Positions 52,091-61,214 of a stretch of DNA of 64,000 nt are shown here, in pieces. The notes under the pieces were generated by a model. That model was not told the origin of the DNA and ran no database searches. It worked only from the letters and a program-made list of their open reading frames with translations. Both the position numbers and the translations under genes were made by a program. Numbering within the stretch: position 1 is the first letter of the stretch; every line of letters starts with the position of its first letter. Source of the DNA: Mesorhizobium sp. (lineage in GTDB: Bacteria > Pseudomonadota > Alphaproteobacteria > Rhizobiales > Rhizobiaceae); contig NZ_JANJTZ010000070.1 in assembly GCF_024710845.1 (NCBI RefSeq), forward strand, positions 1-64,000, read 5' to 3'.

Positions 52091-54736
52091 TCAGGCGAGT
52101 GTCCGCTCGACGATGTCACGCAGATCTGCCGAAAGCGTCGAAACGGCCTTGATCCGGGATAGCGTAGCGCGCGCATGCTCCTTGCGCCCGTCCTCGAGCG
52201 ACCTCCACGAGCGGAAAGCTGTCGCAAGTCGCGCCGAAAGCTGCGGGTTCTTCGGATCGACCGACAGAGCGATCTCGGCGAGCAGTTCGTAGCCGGCGCC
52301 GTCGGCCCGGTGGAAGCCTGTCTGGTTCGCGGTCGTATAGGTGCCGATCAGCGCGCGCACCCGGTTCGGGTTGCCGAGCGAGAAGGCCGGATGCGTCATC
52401 AGCGCCCGAACGCGGTCGACGGCGCCGTCGCCGGGCGCCATCGCCTGGATCTGGAACCATTTGTCCATGACCAGCGGATCGGCGCCGAACCTCGCCTCGA
52501 AATGCGCGAGCGCCTCGGCCGTCCCCGACGAGTCCGGATGGCGCATCGCCAGGACGGAGAGGGCCGCCGCCCGGTCGGTCATGTTGCCGGCGTCTCGGTA
52601 TTGACGCGAGGCATGGTCCGGTTGACCGGACGCGAGCGTGACGTAGTCGAGCATCGCGTTGCGCAGCGCACGCCGTCCGGCGCTCGCCGCGTCGGGCGAA
52701 TAGGGTCCGTTGTCCGCCAGGCCGTCATAGGCGGCGCGGAATGCTTCGTCATTCGCCGCCGCGATCGTGGCCGCGAGCGTGTTGCGTGCCGCCAGGATCG
52801 CGTCCGGATCGATCTTCGAGCCGATTTCGCGGGCGATGTCGGCTTCTGCCGGCAAGGTCAGGGCCAGCGCCTTGTAGGCCGGCTCCAGCGCGTGGCTGCG
52901 CACCGTCTCGAGGCAGATCAGGGCAAGATCGCCGGAAATCTTCGGCTTCTTGCCGCCGCGGATGGTGGCAGCCGCCTCGATCAGCGCCCCGGTCATCAGC
53001 CCCGTCAGCGCCTGCCAGCGCGAGTAGAGATCGCTGTCGTTGCGGGCGAGAAGCAGACGTTCCGGCAGCGGCTGGTCGAAGGCGATCGTTACCGGCGCGG
53101 AGAAGCCGCGGTTGAGTGAAATCGCCGGGCGTTCAGGCAACCCCTCGAAGCGGATAACGTGCCGGCGCTTCTTCAGGTGGATGACGCCGTCCTCGACGGT
53201 GGCGCCGCTGACCGACGAACAGGTGATATCGTTACCGTCCGCACCGACGAGGCCGAAGGCCAGCGGGATGTGCATCGCCTTCTTGCGGCTCTCGCCGGGC
53301 GTGGGCGGGACGGATTGCTCGATCTCCAGCGTCAGCGCCGCAGCATTCGGGTCGTGCGCCGCCGAGACCATCAGGTTCGGCGTGCCGGCCTGATGATACC
53401 ACAGCGAGAACTGCGACAGGTCGCGTCCCGAGACGTCCTCGAACACCTTGATGAAGTCCTCGATCGTCGCCGCGTCGCCGTCGTGGCGCTCGAAATAGAG
53501 GTCCATGCCGCGCCGGAAATCCTCATGGCCGAGGATGGTGCGGATCATGCCGACGACCTCAGCGCCCTTCTCGTAGACCGTGGCCGTGTAGAAATTGTTG
53601 ATCTCGCGGTAGCGGCGCGGGCGCACCGGGTGCGCCAGCGGACCCTGGTCCTCAGGGAACTGGTGCGCGCGCAGCGTGCGCACGTCGGCGATACGCTCGA
53701 CGGCCCGGGACCGTTCATCCGCAGAGAATTCGTGATCGCGGAAGACGGTCAGCCCCTCCTTCAGGCAGAGCTGGAACCAGTCGCGGCAAGTGATTCTGTT
53801 GCCTGTCCAATTGTGGAAATATTCGTGCGCGATGATGGCTTCGATATTGGCGAAGTCGGCGTCCGTCGCGGTTTCCTGGTCGGCCAGCACATATTTGTCG
53901 TTGAAGATGTTGAGGCCCTTGTTCTCCATCGCGCCCATGTTGAAGTCGGACACGGCGACGATGTTGAACACGTCGAGGTCGTATTCGCGGCCGAAGGTCT
54001 CCTCGTCCCAGCGCATGGAGCGCCGGAGCGCATCCATCGCGTAGGCCGCGCGATCCTCCTTGCCGTGCTCGACATAGATGCCGAGGCGCACGTTGCGGCC
54101 GGACTGCGTGACGAACCGATCCGCCACCTCGGCAAGGTCGCCCGCGACCAGAGCGAAGAGATAGGACGGCTTCGGGTGCGGATCGAACCATTCGGCGAAA
54201 TGCCAGCCGTCGGGAAGCTCGCCGGTCGCGCCGGGATTGCCGTTGGCGAGCAGCAGCGGCGCTTCCTCGCGCCGCGCCTCGATCCGCACCGAATAGACCG
54301 AAAGGACGTCGGGCCGGTCGAGGAAATAGGTGATCCGGCGGAAGCCCTCCGCCTCGCACTGGGTGCAGTAGTTTCCGCTCGACCGGTAGAGACCCATCAG
54401 CGCCGTGTTGGCGGAGGGCGCGGTCTCGGTCTCGATCGTCAGTTGGAAGGTCCGGTTGCGGGGCGGCTTGTGCAGGGTGAGCCGCTGACCCGTCGCCTCG
54501 TAGCTTCCGGCCTCAAGCGGCTCGCCGTCGATCGCGACGGCAAGGAGGGCAATTCCGTCACCGTCGAGCACCAGCGGCGTCGAAGGCGCAACGCCCGCCC
54601 GCCGCTCGATCGTCAGCTCCGCGATCACGCGCGTGCGGTCTGGATCGAGGCGGAAGATCAGCGATGTCCGTGGAATGAGCCAGTCGCTCGGGCGATAATC
54701 CTCGAGCCTGAACACCTGGCCGGTATCTGTCCGCAT
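52091..54736 (-). CDS. pepN: Aminopeptidase N (M1 family)
   Basis: 881 residues. M1 motifs are present: 'MGAMENKGLN' (GAMEN, about 268-272) and the zinc site HEYFH (304-308) with the third ligand Glu at about 327 in 'LKEGLTVF'. 'GLYRSSGNYCTQCEAEGFRR' and the C-terminal helical domain match bacterial PepN. It removes N-terminal residues from peptides in the cytoplasm. ATG 54736 gives the usual N-terminus (RTDTGQVFRLEDYRPSDWLI). Confidence 0.95.
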   Translation of the reverse strand: MRTDTGQVFRLEDYRPSDWLIPRTSLIFRLDPDRTRVIAELTIERRAGVAPSTPLVLDGDGIALLAVAIDGEPLEAGSYEATGQRLTLHKPPRNRTFQLTIETETAPSANTALMGLYRSSGNYCTQCEAEGFRRITYFLDRPDVLSVYSVRIEARREEAPLLLANGNPGATGELPDGWHFAEWFDPHPKPSYLFALVAGDLAEVADRFVTQSGRNVRLGIYVEHGKEDRAAYAMDALRRSMRWDEETFGREYDLDVFNIVAVSDFNMGAMENKGLNIFNDKYVLADQETATDADFANIEAIIAHEYFHNWTGNRITCRDWFQLCLKEGLTVFRDHEFSADERSRAVERIADVRTLRAHQFPEDQGPLAHPVRPRRYREINNFYTATVYEKGAEVVGMIRTILGHEDFRRGMDLYFERHDGDAATIEDFIKVFEDVSGRDLSQFSLWYHQAGTPNLMVSAAHDPNAAALTLEIEQSVPPTPGESRKKAMHIPLAFGLVGADGNDITCSSVSGATVEDGVIHLKKRRHVIRFEGLPERPAISLNRGFSAPVTIAFDQPLPERLLLARNDSDLYSRWQALTGLMTGALIEAAATIRGGKKPKISGDLALICLETVRSHALEPAYKALALTLPAEADIAREIGSKIDPDAILAARNTLAATIAAANDEAFRAAYDGLADNGPYSPDAASAGRRALRNAMLDYVTLASGQPDHASRQYRDAGNMTDRAAALSVLAMRHPDSSGTAEALAHFEARFGADPLVMDKWFQIQAMAPGDGAVDRVRALMTHPAFSLGNPNRVRALIGTYTTANQTGFHRADGAGYELLAEIALSVDPKNPQLSARLATAFRSWRSLEDGRKEHARATLSRIKAVSTLSADLRDIVERTLA

Positions 54737-54896
54737 TCTGTGATTTCCGTGCAAGCTCGCCGCGTGGTCCAACAAGGGCAAACCAATTGGCGCGACAAAG
54801 TGGTATGCTAGGTCTTTACACGAAACCGGGGCTCGTCAAAACTTAACCCGCTCGAGGCCCACGCCCGCATCCGCCGATATCCCGCGAGGAATGACC

Positions 54897-57197
54897 ATGA
54901 CAGTTCAAACTCCCAAGTTTGGAATGGGCGCATCCGTGCTGCGCAAGGAGGATGACGCGTTCATTCTCGGGCGCGGCCGCTACACCGACGATTTCTCGCC
55001 TACCGGCACGCTGCATCTCTATGTTCTGCGCTCGCCTACCGCGCGGGCGAAGTTCACCATCGCCTCGACGGAGGCGGCGAAGAATGCAGCTGGTGTTCAT
55101 CTCGTGCTGACCGGGGCCGATATTGCCAAACTGGGGGATCTCAAGTCGGGCGCGATGCAGAAGCAGCCCGACGGAACTCGCCCGCCCGCCCGCAATATCC
55201 CGATTCTGTGCCGCGGCGAGGTTGCCTATGTCGGCGACGCGGTGGCTTGCGTGGTCGCCGAGAGCCGCGCGCTGGCGCAGGATGCGGCGGAGCTGATCGA
55301 GATCGACTACGAGGACATGGAGCCCGTCGCGCTGATGGCGCATGCGCTTGACGCCGACGCTCCCCTCATCTGGCCCGAGCATGGCAGCAACCGCGCTTTC
55401 CGCTACGAACTTGGCAACAAGGCGAAGGCCGACGCGGCTTTCGCCGGGGCCAAGCACGTCACCAGGGTGGCTTTCCGCAACAACCGGCTAGTCTGCAACT
55501 ACATGGAGGCGCGCGCCGCGCTCGCCGAGTGGAACGCGAAGGAGAACCGCCTCGTCCTGACGGTCGGCTCGCAGGGCGTCCATTCGATGCAACAGATCCT
55601 GGCCGGAGTGCTGGGCATTCAGCCGAAAGGCCTGCGTGTCGTCACCCCCGATGTCGGCGGCGGGTTCGGGCCGAAGACATTCGTCTATCGCGAATACGCG
55701 CTTGTGCTCGAGGCGGCGCGGCGCCTCGGCCGTCCCGTCAAGTGGACGGGCGACCGCACGGAGCACTTCCTGACCGACGCGCAGGGGCGTGACAACGAGG
55801 TCGAGGCGGAGATGGCGATGGACGCCGAAGGGCGCTTCCTCGGCCTGCGGGTGAGCCTCGCTGCCAACCTCGGAGCCTATTGCTCCCAGTACGGGCCCTA
55901 TATCCCCTATATCGGCGCGACGATGTCGACCGGCGTTTACGACATCAAGGCGCTGCATGTCGGTATCGACGGCATCTACACCAATACCTGTCCGGTCGAC
56001 GCTTATCGTGGTGCGGGCCGTCCCGAGGCGGCGTATCTGCTGGAGAAGCTGGTCGATGCCTGCGCCCGCGACATGAACCTGTCGCCGGCCGAGATCCGCC
56101 GCCGCAACTTCATCCGGCCCGAGCAGTTTCCCTATACGACCCCGACAGGCCGCAAATACGATGTCGGCGAGTTCGACGGCCATATGACGCTCGCGCTGGA
56201 ACGGGCCGACTGGAACGGCTTCGAGGATCGCCTGAAAGCGTCGAAGCAGGCCGGCAAGCTGCGCGGCATCGGCATGGCGACCTATATCGAGGCCTGCGCT
56301 TTCGCGGGTTCGGAAGCCGCGCACCTGACGCTGAACGGCGACGGGACGGTGACGCTTTTCATCGGCACGCAGACCAACGGGCAGGGCCACGCGACGGCCT
56401 ATTCGCAGTTCGTCGCCGAAAAGCTCAACCTGCCGATCGACAAGATCCATGTGCGGCAGGGCGACACCGACGAGCTCGCCAAGGGCGGCGGCACCGGCGG
56501 CTCGCGCTCGATCCCGCTCGGCGGCGTGTCGGCGGCCTATGCGGGCGAGAACCTCGCCGAGAAGATCAAGAAGATAGCGGCGGACGAACTTGAGGCCGGC
56601 GCGGCGGATATCGAACTGATCGACGGTACCGCGCGCATCGTCGGCACCGACCGCGCGCTCGATTTCGCCGCGATCGCGAAAGCCGCGAAAAACCCGGACG
56701 ACCTCAAGGGCTTCGGCGAGTTCATCCAGGACGAAGCGACCTATCCGAACGGCACCCACATTTGCGAGGTCGAGATCGATCCGGCGACCGGGACGTCCGA
56801 GATCCTGCGTTACACGATCGTCGACGATTTCGGCGCGGTGGTGAACCCGATCCTGCTCGCGGGACAGGTGCATGGCGGCGTGGTGCAGGGCATGGGCCAG
56901 GCGCTGACCGAAGACACGGTCTATGGCGAGGACGGGCAGTTGCTGACGGCCAGCTTCATGGATTACGGCATGCCGCGGGCGGATCTGTTGCCGTTCATCG
57001 ACTTCTCGACGCGTAACGTGCCCTCGACGACCAATGCGCTTGGCATCAAGGGGGCCGGCGAGGCCGGCACGATCGGTGCGACGCCAGCGGTGATGAACGC
57101 GGTGACGGACGCCCTGTGGCGCGCTCATGAGATCGGTCATATCGAAATGCCGGCAACACCCCTTAGGATCTGGCAGGCGATCCAGGACGCGGCCTGA
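54897..57197 (+). CDS. Molybdenum hydroxylase large subunit, form II CO dehydrogenase-like
   Basis: 766 residues. 'GASVLRKEDDAFILGRGRYTDDF' opens; 'GGGFGPKTFVYREYALVLEAARRLGRPVKW', the active-site loop AYRGAGR (form II, not the AYRCSFR of true CO dehydrogenase), 'QTNGQGHATAYSQFVAEKL' and 'GIKGAGEAGTIGA' with the catalytic Glu. It should bind the molybdopterin cofactor and oxidise an aldehyde or N-heterocycle. No medium (FAD) or small (2Fe-2S) subunit genes are adjacent. ATG 54897 fits the GAGGA spacing. Confidence 0.85.
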   Translation: MTVQTPKFGMGASVLRKEDDAFILGRGRYTDDFSPTGTLHLYVLRSPTARAKFTIASTEAAKNAAGVHLVLTGADIAKLGDLKSGAMQKQPDGTRPPARNIPILCRGEVAYVGDAVACVVAESRALAQDAAELIEIDYEDMEPVALMAHALDADAPLIWPEHGSNRAFRYELGNKAKADAAFAGAKHVTRVAFRNNRLVCNYMEARAALAEWNAKENRLVLTVGSQGVHSMQQILAGVLGIQPKGLRVVTPDVGGGFGPKTFVYREYALVLEAARRLGRPVKWTGDRTEHFLTDAQGRDNEVEAEMAMDAEGRFLGLRVSLAANLGAYCSQYGPYIPYIGATMSTGVYDIKALHVGIDGIYTNTCPVDAYRGAGRPEAAYLLEKLVDACARDMNLSPAEIRRRNFIRPEQFPYTTPTGRKYDVGEFDGHMTLALERADWNGFEDRLKASKQAGKLRGIGMATYIEACAFAGSEAAHLTLNGDGTVTLFIGTQTNGQGHATAYSQFVAEKLNLPIDKIHVRQGDTDELAKGGGTGGSRSIPLGGVSAAYAGENLAEKIKKIAADELEAGAADIELIDGTARIVGTDRALDFAAIAKAAKNPDDLKGFGEFIQDEATYPNGTHICEVEIDPATGTSEILRYTIVDDFGAVVNPILLAGQVHGGVVQGMGQALTEDTVYGEDGQLLTASFMDYGMPRADLLPFIDFSTRNVPSTTNALGIKGAGEAGTIGATPAVMNAVTDALWRAHEIGHIEMPATPLRIWQAIQDAA

Positions 57198-57199
57198 CG

Positions 57200-58141
57200 G
57201 TGGCGGAGCACTCGATGATCTCGCGGCCGCTGGCCGCGATCGTCCTCAAGGTCTCGTCCATTGCGGTGTTCGTCGGGATGCAATCCTTCATCAAGCTGGC
57301 GGGAGTCCTCCCCGTCGGACAGATCGTGTTCTACCGTTCCTTCTTCGCGATGGTGCCGATCCTGATCCTGCTGGCCTGGACAGGAGAACTGAGAACCGCG
57401 TTCCATACCGATCGTCCCGGCCGCCATGTGGTGCGCGGTCTCGTCGGCGTCTCGTCCATGGCGCTCGGCTTCTTCGCGCTGACGCGGCTGCCGCTCCCCG
57501 AAGCGATCATGCTGAACTACGCGCAGCCGCTTCTGGTCGTCGTCATCAGCGCGCTGGTTCTCGGGGAAACGGTGCGCATCTTCCGCTGGACGGCGGTCGG
57601 CATTGGCTTCGTCGGAGTGCTCATCATCTCCTGGCCGAAGCTGACCCTGCTGACGTCGCCGGACGGGATGGGCAGCGCCGAGGCGCTGGGGGTCGTCGCC
57701 GCCATCGTCGCCGCCGCCATCTCGGCAGTCGCGCTGCTGCAGGTCCGCGCGCTCGTGGCAACGGACAAGTCATCCACGGTCGTCATCTGGTTTTCCATGA
57801 CCGCGTCCGCCGCCGGCCTGCTCACCCTGCCTTTCGGCTGGGCACCTCTGACCGGCTGGCAGGTCTTCTTCCTCGTCATGAGCGGAATCTGCGGCGGCAT
57901 CGCCCAGGTGCTGATGACGGAAGCCTACCGCCATGCCAGCGTCGCGACGGTCGCTCCGTTCGAATACAGCTCGATGCTGTTCGGTCTCGTGGTGGGATAC
58001 CTGCTCTTCTCGGACATCCCGACCATCCACTCGATCGTCGGTGGCGCGATCGTCGTGGGCTCCGGGCTCATGATCATATGGCGTGAGCAGCGCCTCGGTC
58101 TGGAGCGGGGGAAGGCCCGCAAGGTCACCCCGCCGCAATAG
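57200..58141 (+). CDS. EamA-family (DMT superfamily) transporter
   Basis: 313 residues with about ten transmembrane helices in two EamA repeats: 'IVFYRSFFAMVPILILLAW', 'LPLPEAIMLNYAQPLLVVVISALVLGE' in the first, and 'YRHASVATVAPFEYSSMLFGLVVGYLLFSDIP' in the second. Family members export amino acids or other metabolites; substrate unknown. GTG 57200 lies three bases after the stop of the molybdenum hydroxylase gene; ATG 57215 is the alternative. Confidence 0.88.
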   Translation: MAEHSMISRPLAAIVLKVSSIAVFVGMQSFIKLAGVLPVGQIVFYRSFFAMVPILILLAWTGELRTAFHTDRPGRHVVRGLVGVSSMALGFFALTRLPLPEAIMLNYAQPLLVVVISALVLGETVRIFRWTAVGIGFVGVLIISWPKLTLLTSPDGMGSAEALGVVAAIVAAAISAVALLQVRALVATDKSSTVVIWFSMTASAAGLLTLPFGWAPLTGWQVFFLVMSGICGGIAQVLMTEAYRHASVATVAPFEYSSMLFGLVVGYLLFSDIPTIHSIVGGAIVVGSGLMIIWREQRLGLERGKARKVTPPQ

Positions 58142-58250
58142 CGGCAGCGGCGTCGCTTCGTCGCGCTTTGCCCGCTTGCCAACCTCCGGCGACGGCGACA
58201 TCCTTGTCCGTGCAAGCCGGGAGGAGGCTGCCCGGCCGGGAGGCGAGGCG

Positions 58251-59822
58251 ATGAACTGGCGCGCGATCGGCATGGTCCTGGCTCGGGGGCATCGTCGACG
58301 GTGGCGTGTTGCGGCTTCGATCGCGGCGGCATGGCTGTTTCTCCTTGCTCCGGCCGCCGACGCGGCGGGGGCTGTCCGCAACCTGACGCAGCAAACCTCG
58401 TACGATGACGTCGCCTCCGCTCTCGGCGCCACGCGCGACGGCGACATCGTCGAACTGTCGGGCGGCCCGTTCGTCGGCAGCTTCGTCGTCGAACGCCGCA
58501 TCACGTTGCGCGGCACCGGCGCGGGCGACGCGCGCCCAGTTCTGGACGGCGGCGGCGCCGGCACCGTCCTGACGGTGAACGCGGCGGGCGCGGTGATCGA
58601 GAACCTGGCGATCCGCAACTCGGCGCGCAACGAGAGCCCGTTTGCGCTCTGGGGCGACGCCGGCGTTGCCGTCCATGCGGATCGCGTCGCGATGCGAGAT
58701 CTCTCGGTGACGGGAAACGACTGGGGCGTCCTGTTCTTCACCGGCGCCGGCTCCTCCCTCTCCGGCTCGGACGTCTCGGACAACACCCGCGACGGCGTGC
58801 GCATCATGGGAGGGCGCGACCACCTGATCGAGGACAACACGATCGACCGTAACGCGACCGGGGTCTCGATCGACGCCTTCTACCCCGATCGCGAAGCGCC
58901 GCTGGTGTTTTTCGGCGATCCGGCGGTGGTCAAGGACTATGCCGAAAAGCGTGAGCACGCGCCGCTTTCCTCCGGCAACGTCATTCGCGGCAACGGCATC
59001 GCGGGCAACGGATTCTACGGCGTCTCGTTGACCTGGGACAGCTTTCGCAACCGCGTCGAGGACAATGTCGTCACCATGACCGGGCGCGTCCGCGAGCTCG
59101 ACCTCGCGCTCATCCAGGCCTGGGAGGTCGGACTGGCGAAAGTGTCCGGGATCGCCGTCACCTTCGACCGCGATCCATACGGCTCCGGCATTTCGCTGTT
59201 CTGCCTCGCCCACGAGAACCGCATCGAGCGCAACCATGTCTTCGACAATCTGGCCTACGGCATCATCCTCGATCTCTCCGACCGCAACACGATCGCCGCC
59301 AATCGGGTCGAGACAAACCGCAGCGGCATCCTCGTCGCGGCCTCCTCGCAGAACGAGATCCTGCGCAACCGTGTCGACGGCAACGAGGCGTTCGGCGTGC
59401 GCATCGGCGTCGACAGCGTCATCAAGCAGGTCTCCGCGGACAATTTCGTCGCGATGAACGCGTTGACGCGCAATGCGGTCAACGCCTTCGATTCCTCGGG
59501 ACGCGTGGTTACCGCGGCCGACATCGAGGCGATCGTCGAGACACTGCCGTTGCCGCAGGTCGTCAAGGACCAGATGGCGAAGAACCCGATGATCCGCCGG
59601 CAGATGATCAACGCCTATCTCGCGCAGATGAAGCCGGCGACCAATCGATGGGACGACGGAACGCAGGGCAACCATCACGACGATTTCGACGAGGAAGCCG
59701 AGGGATTCCGCGATCGTGACGGCGATGGCGTGTCGGAGGCGGGCAAGCCCATCCCGGGCGCGCGGAGCGTCGACCGGCATCCGCTGACCGCGGCGCGGGT
59801 GGAGAGCCTGCTCCTGCCGTGA
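58251..59822 (+). CDS. Exported parallel beta-helix (NosD-like) protein
   Basis: 523 residues. A signal segment ('VAASIAAAWLFLLAPAADAAG') precedes a domain with repeated right-handed beta-helix turns ('GDIVELSGGPFVGSFVVERR', 'NTRDGVRIMGGRDHLIEDNTIDRNATGVSI', 'NRIERNHVFDNLAYGIILDLSDRNTIAANRVETNRSGILV'), as in NosD and pectate-lyase-like proteins. The C-terminus has an EF-hand-like loop, DRDGDGVSEAGK. Probably periplasmic, carbohydrate-related; no nos genes are nearby. ATG 58251 follows GGGAGGCGAGGCG. Confidence 0.75.
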   Translation: MNWRAIGMVLARGHRRRWRVAASIAAAWLFLLAPAADAAGAVRNLTQQTSYDDVASALGATRDGDIVELSGGPFVGSFVVERRITLRGTGAGDARPVLDGGGAGTVLTVNAAGAVIENLAIRNSARNESPFALWGDAGVAVHADRVAMRDLSVTGNDWGVLFFTGAGSSLSGSDVSDNTRDGVRIMGGRDHLIEDNTIDRNATGVSIDAFYPDREAPLVFFGDPAVVKDYAEKREHAPLSSGNVIRGNGIAGNGFYGVSLTWDSFRNRVEDNVVTMTGRVRELDLALIQAWEVGLAKVSGIAVTFDRDPYGSGISLFCLAHENRIERNHVFDNLAYGIILDLSDRNTIAANRVETNRSGILVAASSQNEILRNRVDGNEAFGVRIGVDSVIKQVSADNFVAMNALTRNAVNAFDSSGRVVTAADIEAIVETLPLPQVVKDQMAKNPMIRRQMINAYLAQMKPATNRWDDGTQGNHHDDFDEEAEGFRDRDGDGVSEAGKPIPGARSVDRHPLTAARVESLLLP

Positions 59823-59840
59823 AGCGCCTTTCGGCGAGGC

Positions 59841-60635
59841 CTATCCGCCCGCCATCCGCGCCAAAGCCGCCCTGGTCGCCTCGTCGGCGGGGAAGAAGGA
59901 CTCGATCGCGATTTCCGACACCGTCACGTCGAGCGGCGTGCCGAAGACGGTGACCGTCGAGATGAAGGACAGGCTCATGCCGGCGGCCTTGATGCGCAGC
60001 GGCACGGCGATGTTCGAGTAATCGTGCCGGACGGGGCCGCCATTCGAGCGGCCAGGATAGGCGCGCAGTTCCGCTTCGAGGTCGGCGACCTGCGGATTGC
60101 CGCTCGCCGCCGCCAGCCGCTTCAGCCGCTCCAGCACATGCGCGCGCCATTCGGCGAGGTTCTCGATGCGCGGCGCGAGGCCGCCGGGATGGAGACTGAG
60201 CCTGAGCACGTTGATCGGCGGTTCGAGCAGGCTCGTCTCTTCGATGCCTTCGAGGAACGGCGCGACGGCGGCGTTGCCCCGGATCAGGTTCCAGCAGCCG
60301 TCGACGGCGAGGGCCGGGTTCGGCTCGTGCGCGGTCAATACGCGGCCGATCGCCTCCAACGCCGGCGCGAGGGCTTCGTCGTCAATCGGCCGCTCCGGAT
60401 AGGTCGGCGCGTAGCCTGCCGCGAGCAGCATCCGGTTGCGCTGGCGCAGCGGCAGGTCGAGGCGCTCGGCGAGCCGGATCACCATGTCGCGCGACGGTGC
60501 CGCGCGGCCGCTTTCGAGGAAACTCAGGTGCCGCTGCGAGATTTCAGCTTCGAGCGCGAGGTCGAGCTGGCTCATGCGGCGGCGCGTGCGCCACTCGCGC
60601 AGCAGGTGGCCGACGGAAGGGTGTGGTGTGCCCAT
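59841..60635 (-). CDS. XRE-family regulator with MmyB-like ligand-binding domain
   Basis: 264 residues. Helix-turn-helix at residues 8-65 ('LLREWRTRRRMSQLDLALEA', 'SQRHLSFLESGRAAPSRDMV'), then a PAS-like MmyB domain ('NPALAVDGCWNLIRGNAAV', 'INVLRLSLHPGGLAPRIENL', 'RHDYSNIAVPLRIK'), common in actinobacterial and proteobacterial regulators. Probably controls the divergent membrane protein gene, 124 bases away. Confidence 0.85.
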   Translation of the reverse strand: MGTPHPSVGHLLREWRTRRRMSQLDLALEAEISQRHLSFLESGRAAPSRDMVIRLAERLDLPLRQRNRMLLAAGYAPTYPERPIDDEALAPALEAIGRVLTAHEPNPALAVDGCWNLIRGNAAVAPFLEGIEETSLLEPPINVLRLSLHPGGLAPRIENLAEWRAHVLERLKRLAAASGNPQVADLEAELRAYPGRSNGGPVRHDYSNIAVPLRIKAAGMSLSFISTVTVFGTPLDVTVSEIAIESFFPADEATRAALARMAGG

Positions 60636-60759
60636 GACGGGAATCTAGCGTGGTTCGGGAATGGCTTCCATTACCTGGCGCGTAATCGCCAGAGCGATCT
60701 TCGCGGTCAATGATCCGCGGCAATCCGGCCAATGCCGGTGCAACAGAAAGGATCGCAAC

Positions 60760-61155
60760 ATGTCCATCGCTGTCACTCCCTATGTCCGCAACATCCTCCT
60801 CCTCGACGGTCTCGTCAGCGGCGCCGCAGGTGTCGCCATGGCCGCCGGCGCTTCGCTCCTGTCTCCCTTGCTGGCGCTGCCGGCCGACCTCCTGTTCTGG
60901 GCGGGTATCGTTCTCCTGCCCTGGTGTGTGGCGCTCGTCGTTCTTGCGCGGAGGGCGGCAGTTTCTCGGACGATCATGCTCGACGTCATCGGTATCAACG
61001 CGCTGTGGGTCGCGGCGAGCTTCGGCATCATGATTGCCGGTATCGTGGAGCCCAGCCTGCTCGGCGTGCTCTTCGTCACGGCCCAGGCGCTGACCGTGGC
61101 GCTGTTCGTCGCGCTGCAGCTTGGCGTGATGCGTCGAGCCGGGGCCGCCGCCTAG
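60760..61155 (+). CDS. Four-helix integral membrane protein of unknown function
   Basis: 131 residues with four hydrophobic helices ('LLLDGLVSGAAGVAMAAGASLL', 'LLFWAGIVLLPWCVALVVLA', 'MLDVIGINALWVAASFGIMIAGIV', 'LFVTAQALTVALFVALQLGVM'). No motif is recognised. Divergent from the XRE/MmyB regulator, a frequent regulator-target arrangement. ATG 60760 follows GAAAGGATCGCAAC. Confidence 0.7.
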   Translation: MSIAVTPYVRNILLLDGLVSGAAGVAMAAGASLLSPLLALPADLLFWAGIVLLPWCVALVVLARRAAVSRTIMLDVIGINALWVAASFGIMIAGIVEPSLLGVLFVTAQALTVALFVALQLGVMRRAGAAA

Positions 61156-61177
61156 GACAGCATGCTCGGACGCCAGG

Positions 61178-61199
61178 GCCGGGGAGGGCGCTCCCCGGC
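61178..61199. terminator. Bidirectional hairpin between convergent genes
   Basis: GCCGGGGA - GGGCGC - TCCCCGGC: perfect 8-bp stem between the membrane protein stop and the glycosylase stop. No T-run on the plus strand. Confidence 0.5.
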
Positions 61200-61214
61200 T
61201 TCGCAGATCGACGG

